From Riptortus pedestris (lineage: Eukaryota; Arthropoda; Insecta; Hemiptera; Alydidae): a stretch of DNA of 64,000 nucleotides. How positions within the stretch are numbered: the stretch's first letter is position 1; each line of letters begins with the position of its first letter. The DNA lies in NCBI GenBank assembly GCA_019009955.1, contig CM032229.1, positions 147,745,001-147,809,000 on the forward strand, read 5' to 3'. The notes beneath the pieces are model-generated. The model was not told where the DNA came from. It made no database searches and saw only the letters and a program-made list of their open reading frames with translations. The translations under genes and the position numbers were made by a program. Positions 22,670 to 33,956 of the stretch are shown here, in pieces.

Positions 22670-23155
22670 TTGTATGTACGGGTCAGATCGAGTCAGATTA
22701 CCGACGGTCAGGTCGAATCAGATTACCGATTTTTTCGATATTGTCGTCATCCGTTTTCGACGTGGAAGGGCGACCCGGGTGTGAATCATCTTAAACGTCT
22801 TCTCGGCCATCTTGAAAGGCTTAAACCACTCAAAAACACGTGAACGCAATAAACATTCATTGCCATACACTTCTTTCAATAAATTATAAGTTTCAGTAGC
22901 GGTTTTTCCAAGTTTCACATGAAATTTCACAACAATTTGTTGCTCTACTGTTACACTTAACATTTTTCCGGCGAAACAAAAAAAACAACTCTAATGCGAA
23001 CGAAGGCTATGGCTGTACTGATTTGTTTACAGAAGCGAGAGGCACTATATTCGAAAGAGGAAGCTTTACAATAACAGCTGTTAGTTGCTGGCGTTTGACA
23101 CATGCGCACTTTTTCTGTAGCAGCGTCAGTCTCGTTATTTAATAGCCACACCCCG
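22670..23155 (-). mobile_element. mariner-type transposon, 5' part only
   Basis: Read on the minus strand, TA followed by CGGGGTGTGGCTATTAAAT at 23155 looks like a mariner terminal repeat. About 190 bp of leader leads to a transposase N-terminus. The 3' half with the catalytic domain and second TIR is missing; the match stops near 22670. Confidence 0.75.
22680..22963 (-). pseudogene. mariner transposase N-terminal DNA-binding domain fragment
   Basis: The frame from 22963 reads EQQIVVKFHVKLGKTATETY, then NLLKEVYGNECLLRSRVFEW. This is the first helix-turn-helix of mariner transposases, including the KTATET..LL...YG.E motif. After WFKPFK the frame shifts. The continuation in the next frame is DGREDV, stop, DDSHPGRPSTSKTDDDNIEK, containing the GRP linker seen between the two HTH motifs. 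The catalytic DDD domain is absent. Binding without catalysis could be imagined, but the frameshift and stop argue for a dead fossil. Confidence 0.82.
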
Positions 23156-25086
23156 TATACCTTCATATAAAAATAAAAAAAAAATACATGAGATACAATC
23201 CATAATAATTCATTATGTATTTATTTAATTTTTACTAGAGAATCAACACGGGTGATTCACACGCTACTCAATGTTAGGTAAAGCCACCTGTAGAAATATC
23301 AAAAGTAACAATCTTTAAAAGAAGAAACAAACAAACAAATAATAATAATGTTTGAAAAAAGTAGTATTCTCCAGTAGACTTTTTATTCTTTGTGATTATA
23401 AACATACATATCTATAAATGAATGTTATTTCTTGATTTAGGTTGACGATTTATAAGTATTTAAAGATGCTCTTAATGTATGGGTTTCTGTCGTCTTGAAG
23501 AAGCTATGGTAAACTAATGACTAAATAATGCATTAGTTTTATTCCAGTCGACAAATTAATAGAAATAAGCTAATTCGAGATTAACAATGTAAATGATTTC
23601 AGGTCTTGTTGTTTGTACTTTTTTGAATTTCTGTGACTTACGGTACACAGTTCGAATCGTAGTATGGTGCTGGGTTCGAATTAGTGAGATTCATCTGTGT
23701 GTAGAGAAATGAGTAGAGATGCTTGAAGTAGCTTAGAAACCCTTGGAGACTGAGCGCTTTTTCTGTCAATAAGGAGGAGACTCAATAATAAAAACAATAA
23801 ATACTATTATGACATTGAATACAATATATGCACTTTCCTTATATATTTATTAAACTTTCAGTAGTAGATTTCATACATTCCTTATTATGATAACCCATAT
23901 TTAATGTCTAATAGATGGTAGTAGAAGAGTAAATTTGATACTTTTAATAATGCTTTAGAACTATACTGAATTCCTCTAGGTCCATTTCCCATTGGTGTTA
24001 TTACTTGCACAATGTTTAATTCAACATTCGTGGAAATCTAGATCATTTGTCCACCAAGATCCGGCATTGTCATTCCTCCTTGCCCTTTCTTGGAACCCAC
24101 CTTTTTATTTAAGCTTCATTTCAGATTCCTGGATCATCGAGGATAGAGAAGTTATCTACTGCAATTTCTCTATTTCCTAGGCCACTTCAATTTCTGTACT
24201 TCTGAAGGATTTGATGTGATTTGACCATCTTCAGTTCAGCAAAGCTATACGACGATTTCTGTCTTGGGTCATTCCTGTGTATTGTGCTTCTAAAAAATAA
24301 ATAAATTGCTTTTGACTTGGTCTTATGTTCATATCAACTATAACCGTACCATTAGCCATTGATGTTTTAAATGGTTTAGCGCCATCTTTTGGCTCAGCTT
24401 TGCAGAGTGGCTTTGTTGTGGCTGTAAGAATTATAGTTGTGAGAGGCTTGCAGATGTAATGGAGTGAGTGTAGTTAGGATTATCCCCGGAGGGGTTAGAT
24501 AGGGAGAGCTGCTACAATTGCTGGCTGATGATTGGTGAGGCAGCGGCTCGACATAAAGTCCCTGCCCTGATAATAGAAGTTAGCAACACTAATTTTAGCG
24601 GAGAATACCTCTCGAAGCACAATGGCCACCCCTAACACCAATCTCCAACTTATCGCCAACCACTACCACAACCAGCCGCAGATTGACTATTCCACAATAG
24701 CCTCTATTGTTTCTTATGAATATCAAACCATTGTCCGTTTTTACCTTCGTCTTATCTTCAGTTTGATAAGGTAATCCCAATGTCTTTAACGCAAAAGGGA
24801 AAAAAGAGTTAAACTGAAATTGTTCAAATAACGGAAATAGAGGAAAAATCTATGTCAATTTTTATAGTAGTCTGAATAGTGACTTTAATTGAATTAACCA
24901 ACTATGCAACAATAACTCAATCTAGAACTACTGTTGTTATGCCCTCAATAATGCTGTTCGACCTAGAAAACTAGGAGTAAACTTAGTTTTTCGTATTATT
25001 CTATATTCTATGGTTGTGGTTATTCCGCCTGATTTATTAATTTTTAGATCCCTCTCCAAAACTGCTTAAGCCTACATGTATAAAAG
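23156..25086. other. Unassigned stretch
   Basis: Mixed sequence without a repeat shared in the window. GGTGCTGGGTTCGAATTAG near 23666 resembles a tRNA B box, but no matching A box or cloverleaf is apparent. Open frames at 23992-24180 and 24595-24780 have no recognisable motif. Confidence 0.3.
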
Positions 25087-25637
25087 TCCGTCACGCAGGG
25101 GCTGCGTAAACTAAGCAGATTTCCCACGTGAAGTTTTACAATAGGGAAATCTGCCTAATAACAACTGTAGTAGTAAGAAACCTCTAAACCTAAAACATTA
25201 TTTAGGGCGTAACAACCCAGTAGTTTCTAGCCCCAAAAAAACAGTTGACCTAACCTCTAAACCTATTCACGAGGGGCGAAGTTATAGAAACGGCCGCCAG
25301 AGCTCTCGCCGGAAAGTTCGAACATCGCCTACTGGTGACCAGTATCACGCAGAATACAAATGCAAATATCTCGGTTAATATTCAAGATACAGAATAAATG
25401 AATAGAAGAATATTTATAGTAAATTTAATTTGCAATAAGAGTCATCCTATACAGTTTTTCGATCCGACGCATAATAACGGAGATATTTTAAATTTTCAAA
25501 AACCCAGCCCTCCTAACGCCCCCGCCCACTAGTCCGATTTGAGCCATTAACGAATTTGATCTGTCTTTTTTACATAAAACGATTTAAATTCCGAGTTTGG
25601 TAAAGATCAAACAAGAAATATATATATATATCTATAG

Positions 25638-25685
<48 letters not shown>

Positions 25686-25824
25686 GATATATATATATAA
25701 TTTTGAGCGGACCTCATTTTCGTCATCTCCTGGGTAGGATCGATGGACATTTGAAGAACTTTTTCGAAACTCGCATCATGAGTACGACCTCAATAGCTGA
25801 TTTCCCTTAAGGGAAATCTGCTAA
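25087..25824 (+). mobile_element. Family A Helentron-like element, complete
   Basis: TCCGTCACGCAGGGGCTGCG opens the copy and the intact palindrome GATTTCCCTTAAGGGAAATC with TGCTAA closes it. The interrupted TA tract is at 25617-25699. After the 5' block there is extra sequence around 25195-25260 (GGGCGTAACAACCCAGTAG) not seen in other copies. It may be a small insertion, because the CCTCTAAACCTA motif occurs on both sides of it. Confidence 0.87.
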
Positions 25825-25900
25825 AAGCTATATTCTGGTAATTCGTTTATTACTCACATGGATCGCCTAGTATAGATTATTGTTACTATTTATTTTTATG
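25825..25900. other. Short spacer
   Basis: Unremarkable AT-rich spacer between family A and a LINE 3' end. Confidence 0.4.
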
Positions 25901-26290
25901 AAATTTATTTTATTTATTGGAGCCTCACAGCTTTGGCGATGTTGCTCAAAATAATAGTCCCCTAACTTAAAAAACAAACCAAAGTAAACACAAATAAAAA
26001 CAAAACAAAAAACTAACAAAATTAAACAAAAACAAAAATGGAACAAAAAACAGAAAAGGAACACACAACATAAAAGCATCACAAAACAAAGAGAAAACAC
26101 AAAAAACAGAGATGAAACCAAAACTGAATTGGGAAAGAAATAGAAACGCAATACAAAACAGAAATGGAAAAATATGGAAATATAACACAAAAGTCGGAAT
26201 TGGAACTCAAAAAACAAAATCGAACTCAAGAAACAAAATGGAATACAACACAGGGCAAAATAAATTAACAGGGAAATAATGAAAGACAAA
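25901..26290 (-). mobile_element. LINE 3' end with long A-rich segment
   Basis: TTTTATTTATTGGAGCCTCA and CAGCTTTGGCGATGTTGCTC at 25908-25947 match the LINE 3' terminus at 14,521. The following 330 bp are dominated by AACAAAA-type repeats on the plus strand. This makes the minus-strand open frame 25867-26289 a Phe/Leu/Cys-rich artefact rather than a protein. Confidence 0.6.
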
Positions 26291-26533
26291 ATTCAAAGCT
26301 AGGTAAAAACTGGAAATCGAACTATTGAGTTACATTGGACAACAGGGAAATCACTAATAAAATATTTAAATATTGAATAAACAAATGGATCAATAATTAA
26401 AGTAAAATTGGTATATAAAATGAATTAAAAACATTTAAAATAATTAAGGTTTAGATATAATATAAGCTGCTACAGGCGACTATTTACATAAAACTCTGTA
26501 CCTCCCTAATACACAGTCGAGTGAATGAAAACT

Positions 26534-26534
<1 letters not shown>
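26291..26534. other. Unassigned AT-rich spacer
   Basis: No shared repeat or coding signal. Confidence 0.4.

Positions 26535-26586
<52 letters not shown>
26535..26586. repeat. (CA)n microsatellite
   Basis: About 50 bp of uninterrupted CA dinucleotides. Confidence 0.95.
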
Positions 26587-26587
<1 letters not shown>

Positions 26588-27339
26588 AACACACTCACAC
26601 ACAAGTAAAAGGAAATTATGAAATTTAATTTTATGAAAGTCATGCACAATATACCGACATAAGTAAACTCTGGTTTGCATTTCATAGTGGAAATATTTTT
26701 TTTCTAATATAGAAACTAAAACAGAATTATTTATAAGTTCTGAACAATTAAATAATGGATTGTTAACACATGTGTTCTTCTTTTCGCCAGTTATTATTTA
26801 TTTGAGGGGTGGGGGATAGGTATAATTCTGGAAGATATTGCGGTAGCAGGTGTAAAGTCTAGGAATAATGAAGGGTAGCAGATGGGGAAAAGGGGAGTGC
26901 AAGAGGAAGCAATTCCAGTGCGGTGTAGAAAAATCGCAGTACGGAGTTAGTGGAAAGTTAGGGGGGCCATATATTGGGGCACAGTCCCATTTAGACGTCC
27001 ATTCTAGCGGTGGCCCTGATAAGAACCTCCTGTCGTGCCGGAATTTAGTACGACTACTCCTTGCCCATTGGCTCAACGGATTTTAGGCGGAAGGATACTA
27101 TATTGTTCTACTCAACAAGATGGAACTAACGATAAAGTGACGCAGCATTTCTGGGCCAATCTTATTTTAGCGTTTATCAATTTTCACAAAGATATACGGC
27201 CTCCGATGTATCCTTTTGAGTGTCGTGTCTTTTACACTTCACTCTTATTCCTCTGGTTTAATGTCTGCGTGGGTATATCTGTTTATAACTTCTACCGAGC
27301 GTAGCTGAACCTAGCTTGTGGTGGGATATTAAGTGGTTT
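26587..27339. other. Unassigned stretch, slightly higher GC at 26860-27090
   Basis: A locally GC-richer segment has overlapping open frames on both strands (26798-27076 minus, 26868-27086 and 27035-27304 plus). None shows a recognisable motif. Confidence 0.3.
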
Positions 27340-27463
27340 TTAGCAGATTTCCCTTAAGGGAAATCAGCTATTGAGGTTGTACTCATGATGCGATTTTCGA
27401 AATTTTTCTTCAAATGTCCATCGATCCTACCCAGGAGATGACGAAAATGAGGTCCGTTCAAAA

Positions 27464-27553
<90 letters not shown>

Positions 27554-27990
27554 CTGTTACCGCTCTAGCGGTCGCAATTTTTGTTTGATCGTTACTAAAC
27601 TCGATATTTAGTCGTTTTATGTAAAAAGAAAGATCAAGTTTGTTAACGGCTGAAATCGGACCAGTGGGAGGGGGGGTTTAGAGGGGAGGATTTTCGACAA
27701 ATTCGAAATATCTCCGTTTCTATACGCCGGATCGAAAAAGTGTACAGAATCAATCTTATTGAAAATTAAATTTACTATAAATATTGTTATATACATTTAT
27801 TCTCTATCTTGATTATTAACCGAGATATTTGCATTTGTATGAAATTTGGGCCGATAACGGATTTTTGAATTTCCCGCGAAAAGCTAGTTCGGCCCTTTGC
27901 CGTCACCGTTTGGCTCTCCTATGGAGATTTCTCTATTGTATAACTTCACGTGGGAAATCTGCTTAGTTTACGCAGCCCCTGCGTGACGGA
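27340..27990 (-). mobile_element. Family A Helentron-like element, short form, complete
   Basis: The 3' palindrome and CTAA complement lie at 27340. TA tract at 27468-27550. The 5' end, TCCGTCACGCAGGGGCTGCG on the minus strand, lies at 27990. It carries the GAGATTTCTCTATTG and CGTGGGAAATCTGC inverted half-sites near the 5' end. The next copy of the same family and orientation follows after only 8 bp. Confidence 0.9.
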
Positions 27991-27998
27991 CTTTTGTA

Positions 27999-28118
27999 TT
28001 AGCAGATTTCCCATAAGGGAAATCAGCTATTGAGGTCGTACTCATGACGCGAGTTTTGAAAAATTTCCTCAAATGTCCATCGATCCTACCCAGGAGATGA
28101 CGAAAATGAGGTCCGTTC

Positions 28119-28154
<36 letters not shown>

Positions 28155-28624
28155 CTGTTAACGCTCTAGCGGTCGCAATTTTTGTTTGATCGTTACCAAA
28201 CTTCATATTTAATCGTTTTATGTAAAAAGAAAGATCAAGTTCGTTAATGGCTGAAATCGGACCAGTGGGAGGGGGGGTTTAGAGGGGGGATTTTTGAAAA
28301 TTCGAAATATCTCCGTTATTATACATCGGATCAAAAAAATTGCATAGAACCAATCTTATTGCAAATTAAATTTACTATAAATATTGGTTTATACATTTAT
28401 TCTTTATCTTGAATATTAACCGAGATATTTGCATTTGTAGTGTGAGTGTGGTCGGCAGGAGTTGGCTATGTCAGGAGTTTCCGCCGAGCGCTAGTGCGGA
28501 CGTTTCCCTAACTATTCGTCCTAGTGAATAGTGAATACTACTACTGTTATTATTAGGCAGAATTCTCTATTGTAAAATTCCACGTGGGAAATCTGCTTAC
28601 TTTACGCAGCCCCTGCGTGACGGA
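27999..28624 (-). mobile_element. Family A Helentron-like element, short form, complete
   Basis: Same orientation as its neighbour, forming a tandem pair. The palindrome is slightly broken (TTTCCCATAAGGGAAATC). A short TA tract lies at 28124-28151, and the 5' end is at 28624. Confidence 0.9.
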
Positions 28625-29389
28625 CTATTCGGTTCTCTTTAGTTTTAGCACACGATAGCCTTCAAATATATCCACTCCTTTTTTATCCCAACTCTTCCTT
28701 AATCGTTTAGAGTTGCTGCGAGAAGAACAGAGAAACAATAAAAGGTATGAATATGATTCGTGTTAACCACCCTGACGATGTGTTGAATATATTTTACTGA
28801 CTTAGTATAATTCTTATGTTGGCATAGGGAAAACGAAAGTGGATTAAGTAGTTCTGTGTAGTAAGTAGTTCTATGAGTATGATGTTGACATGCTACAAGC
28901 CTCTGACTGTTGAGACCTTGAACTTGCTGGAAGCATTACATCAGTTGAGTGAAATATCTCAAACTTGCTAGTACTCTAGATGAGTTTGTACAAGTAGCGC
29001 AAAATGTACGACTGAAGAAGAAAAATCTGAGTACATTAGAATCTGTAGATGGGCCTGGGAGATTGGTGGTACTAATGAGTTGTTGCCTCTTTAACAAGGA
29101 TAACTGGAAGATATCCAGGAGCAAATGAGTATGTTTTTTTTTGAGCAGATTGTATGGTGAATCGGAGAAAAGAAGAAAAATATAATGGTTTAGGTTTGAA
29201 CATATCTTCCTTTTTTTAATGTATTCTTTAGAAAATTCCTTACTATTAGTAACTTACTTTCTGATGAGTTAGTGGAGGAAATCTTGGTTAGTTGTTTATA
29301 TTTCTGATATCCCTGTATTCAGTTAAAATATTAATAATTTAGACTGGTCTCATATTCTGACAGTTGATAATGAATGGAAAGTTTGTTTT
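28625..29389. other. Unassigned stretch
   Basis: AT-rich sequence with no shared repeat. The minus-strand open frame at 28936-29124 has no recognisable motif. Confidence 0.3.
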
Positions 29390-29515
29390 GTTTATTATTA
29401 TTTACGTCCACTTTATGCTACTAGGCTAATCGGGACGAGTTATCTACAGGGACGAGTCCTTTTCTAACCAGGGTGGGCCTAAGGAGTTTATTTAATGAGT
29501 TTATTTAATGAATGG
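29390..29515 (-). mobile_element. tRNA-derived SINE, 3' part
   Basis: The ATTATTATTTACGTCCACTT tail junction, GGCTAATCGGGACGAGTTAT and CCAGGGTGGGCC blocks match the fuller copy at 51,747. TTTATTTAATGAG is duplicated at the far end. Only the 3' half is present. Confidence 0.7.
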
Positions 29516-29598
29516 AAAGGATTTAAATTATAAAAAAAATAATAGGTACTTTTCATGTACTTCCAGTTTTTTTAGCAATAAGTCTACTACTTTCCTTA

Positions 29599-29745
29599 TA
29601 TTATTATTTATTAACGTCCACTTTTTTGCAACTTAGGCTAATCGGGACGGGTTATCTACAGATTACCACCCTTTTCTGACCAGGGTGGGGCCTAAGATGT
29701 TATTTACAGAATTCCGTCACTAAATAACATAGATAATAATAGAAA
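29599..29745 (-). mobile_element. tRNA-derived SINE, 3' part
   Basis: It has ATTATTATTTATTAACGTCC, GGCTAATCGGGACGGGTTAT and CCCTTTTCTGACCAGGGTGG, then an AATTCCGTCACTAAATAA block shared with the copy at 55,378. The head with the promoter boxes is missing. Confidence 0.75.
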
Positions 29746-29937
29746 TGGAATTATTTAGAACTATTTCACTAACCCATCTACTTCTGGGTTCCAGTCCTGT
29801 TGTATTTTCGGTCGATAGCATGTCATAAAAATCAAACCCAGATAGTGCGATCAGACTAAATCTTCGAAAACATATCTATCTTTATTTTTTGATATCGGCC
29901 ATTCAGACGTTAATTTATATTAAATAATACTAGAAAG

Positions 29938-30253
29938 ATAAGGATCAATAAAAAGGCCTTGTCCTCTACTATTGTTTTTAATTTTAAGCAAAGTTTTATG
30001 TGAAGTTATGGAGTCGCCCGGCGGTTGTTGTCCAGGCTACACTGCAATATCAGGCACTGACAATGGAGCGCTGACTCCTAAAGTGCACTTTGCATACAAT
30101 TAAAAAACAATAGAGGAGGACACGGCCTTTTAGCATATTTCCCTTAAGGGAAATTAGCTATTGAGGTTGTACTCATGACGGAATTTTTGAAATTTTTCTT
30201 CAAATGTCCATCGATCCTACCTAGTAGATGACGAAAATGAGGTCCGTTCAAAA

Positions 30254-30293
<40 letters not shown>

Positions 30294-30988
30294 CTGTTAC
30301 CGCTCTAGCGGTCGGAATTTTTGTTTGATCGTTACCAAACTCGATATTTAGTCGTTTTATATAAAAAGAAAGATCAAGTTCGTTAACGGCTGAAACCGGA
30401 CCAGTGGGGTTTAAAGGGGAGGATTTTCGAAAATTCGAAATATCTCCATTACTATAGGTCGGATCGAAAAATTGTACAGAATCAATCTTATTGCAAATTA
30501 AATTTGCTATAAATATTGTTATATACATTTGTTCTCTATCTTGAGTATTAACCGAGATATTTACATTTTTATGAAGTCTGTGGGACACGTGGTCGGTTAT
30601 AGTTCGGATTAGATCGGCCATTTTCGTAACTCCTCGGCTCAGGTGGAAGCTTCTAACCTTACCTGTCGTTTCTAACCTTACCTTACCTTCGTTACTTTGT
30701 GAGATTTATGCAAATACGGTCTGTTCATCCGCCCCCCCCCTTCTTTAGTTCTTGGACTACTAAAATTTGAGTTATTAAAATATAAATTATTCTTACAATT
30801 CAGAAGCCGTTTCAGTTGGGAATTTATTTTAATTAACTGAAAGATTTCTCATTACCCTTTGTATTTAATCACGGTGGTGTTTAACTTCATATGGGAAATC
30901 TGCTTAGTTTACGCAGCCCCTGCGTGACGGACTTTTTATTGATCCTTATCAATTGGTTCCTTTACCATCCAGCATATTCCAGAGATAG
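29938..30988 (+). mobile_element. Family C hairpin element, full copy split by a family A insertion
   Basis: It is flanked by the 10-bp direct repeat TACTAGAAAG at 29928-29937 and 30989-30998. The left arm (GGATCAATAAAAAGGCCTTG to TTGTTTTTAATT) pairs with the right arm (AATTAAAAAACAATAG to GGCCTTTTATTGATCC). The right arm is split by family A at 30130-30931. The central body has GGCGGTTGTTGTCCAGGCTA and TGGAGCGCTGACTCC. A tail CAATTGGTTCCTTTACC..CATATTCCAGAGATA follows the right arm. Without the insert it is about 249 bp. No coding sequence. Variable-length duplications fit a retroposon or foldback element; the class is unknown. Confidence 0.82.
30130..30931 (-). mobile_element. Family A element inserted in family C
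   Basis: Read on the minus strand it runs from TCCGTCACGCAGGGGCTGCG at 30931 to the palindrome and end at 30130. TA tract at 30257-30289. It is an intermediate or long form with the GAATTGTAAGAATAATTTA segment. The host sequence rejoins as GGCCTTT plus TTATTGATCC, so it landed in a T-run with no target duplication beyond T. This defines both element ends. A 134-codon minus-strand open frame (30217-30621) is discussed in the findings. Confidence 0.92.
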
Positions 30989-30998
30989 TACTAGAAAG

Positions 30999-32323
30999 GT
31001 TTGTTTAAAATGTCACGATTATTTGCCGCTAGCACTTTCATATATGAGACCTATAAGTGCTCTTCCATTATATAGCTTAGAGAAACAGAAAAAAATAGTA
31101 GTTTAGGCAATAGTGTTTTTATTTGTATTTGTGTTAGTTTTATCAATAACTTGCTTCATGCCATTTGAATACTATCTTTCAATCCTACCTATATAGTTTG
31201 TGTGTTTTGATGGTCATCAAGATTTATCTGGCAGGCCTGTTCATATGAAGTGATGTACAGTGAGGTTGTTTAACAAGGGGTGGGATAGGGGGAGTAAACA
31301 GTGTTTTCAGTCGAGGTCAAGTTACACAGTGAAGTAGGTGAAATTCTATCAGTGATATTGACACATGGCCAGATCGCAGCATTATCGTAAATCAAACAGA
31401 ACCTGGCTTGCTGGGCAGTGTCTGACTGTTCTGTTTGCTTCCCTACAAATCTAAACATTCCTCAAACAAAACAAGGAAATTCATTCCCCATCGGCTATTT
31501 TTATTACCGTCCTTTTGTTCATATTTTACATCGGGATTTATCCTGTCCATTCCACTGCCAATATATTTTATGATTGAGAATAATATATATACTTTTCAAA
31601 TCTCCCACCTCCCACTGTTAAAACTCTAGATGTTAAAAGTTTTATGAAGTATAATATATTCCTGATTAAATATTCAAATTAAGGACTAAAACCAACCGAT
31701 TAATTACCATAGTAAATCCAAACATTTTCAATGGACATTACTAAAGCCAAATTTCGTATAGAAGATTGCCTCGCCTCTAAAAATTAGGTTTTCTTACTAT
31801 TTCTGTTCTTGTCTGCACATGTGTTCACTGTCTCGTTGTTTGCGAAGCTTCCCATTTTATCTAATTCTTTTATATTCACTGTAGCTCAGAAAATTAGTGT
31901 CATCCATATAATAATTAGAACTCTGATGTGGAAGTTAAAATTGTTGTCTGCTCGTTTCTTCTAGAATTTCGTAAAATTATTCCAATCACATTCTATATTT
32001 TTTAGTAATTTACCTAAATGCACACAATCACAGATAAGGTCAGGTAAAAAAGGGGTTATCATTCAAAACAAGCAGAGCTATTGGAATACTTCATCAGTTC
32101 AGATACTGAAAGCATTCTTATAATTCTGACCACGTCTAGTACTACTGAATTCTATATTGACTTCTATTTTTAACGGTAAGGCATCCAAAGCATCTAATAA
32201 GGTTTCAGAATTGACACATGTTTTACTTCCTTCAACTCTAACGATGTAAGCTGATGTGCGTTTCTCACGTTTTTCCCAGTTCTAAACGATTACCTTTAGC
32301 CCCAGTTCCAATATAGTTTCCTT
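30999..32323. other. Unassigned stretch
   Basis: AT-rich sequence with no repeat shared in the window. Small open frames at 31270-31458 and 31435-31629 have no recognisable motif. Confidence 0.3.
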
Positions 32324-32443
32324 TTAGCAGATTTCCCTTAAGGGAAATCTGCTACTGAGGTCGTACTGATGACGGGATTTTCAAAATTTTTCTTCAAATG
32401 TCCATCGATCCTACCCAGGAGATGACGAAAATGAGGTCCGTTC

Positions 32444-32480
<37 letters not shown>

Positions 32481-32482
32481 TG

Positions 32483-32549
<67 letters not shown>

Positions 32550-33165
32550 CTGTTAGCGCTCTAGCGGTCGCAATTATTGTTTAATCGTCACCAAATTCGA
32601 TATTTAGTCTAGCTATAGTTTTTAGAGTATAACTCATTTATACTTCGATATACGACGAAAATGTAGATGTGCTTTAAAATGTCCATCGATATTACCCAGG
32701 AGATGACGAAAATGAGGCCCGTTCAAAACTGTGTATATATAGTATTAATTTTATACAAAAAGAAAGATCAAGTTCGTTAACCGCTGAAATCGGACCAGTA
32801 GGAGGGGGGGTTTAGAGGGGGAGAATTTAGAAAATTCTTAATATCTCCGTTATTATGCGTCGGATCCAAAACATTTTATAGAACCAATCTTATTGCAAAT
32901 GTAATGTTCTTTAAATGTTGTTATGTACATTTTTTCAGTATCTTTATTATTAACTGAGATATTTGCATTTTTTAGTTTTCGGTCTTCAGTAAAGCCCCAC
33001 TCCTACTCATCTCATATTAACAATATTCTATTATGTTATGCAGAACTTTATTTGAAGCTTAAATACCAAATATTGTTCTCATTGAACTTTTAAGTTTTGA
33101 GATAAATGCAGATACTTGGCTCACGTGGGAAATCTGCTTAGTTAACACAGCTCCTGGGTGACGGA
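32324..33165 (-). mobile_element. Family A element, mosaic copy with Helitron scrap and internal duplication
   Basis: The 3' palindrome starts at 32324 and the 5' end (TCCGTCACCCAGGAGCTG) is at 33165. The internal tract is (TG)n then (TA)n, 32449-32546. Just beyond, about 60 bp matching Helitron sequence (AACTCATTTATACTTCG, 32606-32665) interrupts the core. A second copy of the ATGTCCATCGATATTACCCA block follows at 32681-32732. The normal core then resumes at 32755 with AAAAAGAAAGATCAAGTTCG. Confidence 0.82.
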
Positions 33166-33704
33166 CTTTTTAGTTCTTTATTTTACCTCTTTTCCTTAGA
33201 CTGTGCTGCTGTAAGATCGATCTATGTCAATCTGATTTTAATTAAATGGAATAATCAGAGCATCAATTAATATATGAAAATTAGGTTCTTCTTTAAAATG
33301 TATAATGTATTTGTTTATAGGGAAAATGGGGAAGCAACAAGTGGTATTGAGTATTAGGGCACTGTTCGACATTTCTCCGTCTTGTTTTGAATGAGTGTTT
33401 TGAAGGGAATAATTTTCGGAACTGGAATTTGACGGTGAGCAGAGATGTCTTATTATAAGTAGGGACAATTAAGAGTTTGTCGCCTTGTTATCAGTGAAGA
33501 AGTTGATAATAGAAGGGATGTAGAGTTGGTAGTGTTGGCCCTATGATATCTTGCCAAGATTGAGTCTCATTCCTATCTAGAGGCACACCTTTCACATACT
33601 CTTCTCAAGTCGACTCCCAACTTCCAGCTAATCTCTATAATCTTAACAACACTTCAACTTAGCCCTCTCTGTAGCTTTACCTCAACCTTATCCTATCTCC
33701 AGCC

Positions 33705-33743
<39 letters not shown>

Positions 33744-33903
33744 TATCTCGTTCTGTCTATCTCTTTCTCTCCTTCGCCCCCTCTGCCTTTCTCTTCTCGC
33801 TTTCTCCTTACTCAGTCATTCACGCAATCATTCTTTCACAGCCGCTCTCTGTGTCACTTCTATTCCAGTTGCATTTGTAAAAGTTAGCTGTGTAAAAATT
33901 TTA
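33166..33903. other. Unassigned stretch with a pyrimidine-rich block
   Basis: The plus strand becomes strongly pyrimidine-rich from about 33600, with (CT)n at 33711-33741 and CTTTCTCTCC-type repeats to about 33830. No gene is recognised; the minus-strand open frame 33238-33468 has no known motif. Confidence 0.35.
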
Positions 33904-33913
33904 ATATATATAT

Positions 33914-33948
<35 letters not shown>

Positions 33949-33956
33949 GTATATAA
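33904..33956. repeat. (TA)n tract at a Helitron 5' end
   Basis: Interrupted TA repeat including one ATAGATAT variant, preceding the ATTGTAACC block. Confidence 0.88.

Noticed and set aside
23630..23720. tRNA-like GGTTCGAAT motif
   Set aside because: No A box at the right distance and no cloverleaf could be drawn; isolated B-box matches occur by chance.
25867..26289. 140-codon minus-strand frame resembling a hydrophobic membrane protein
   Set aside because: The Phe/Leu/Cys composition comes from an AACAAAA-type A-rich strand beside a LINE 3' end. There is no motif and the plus-strand composition explains it.
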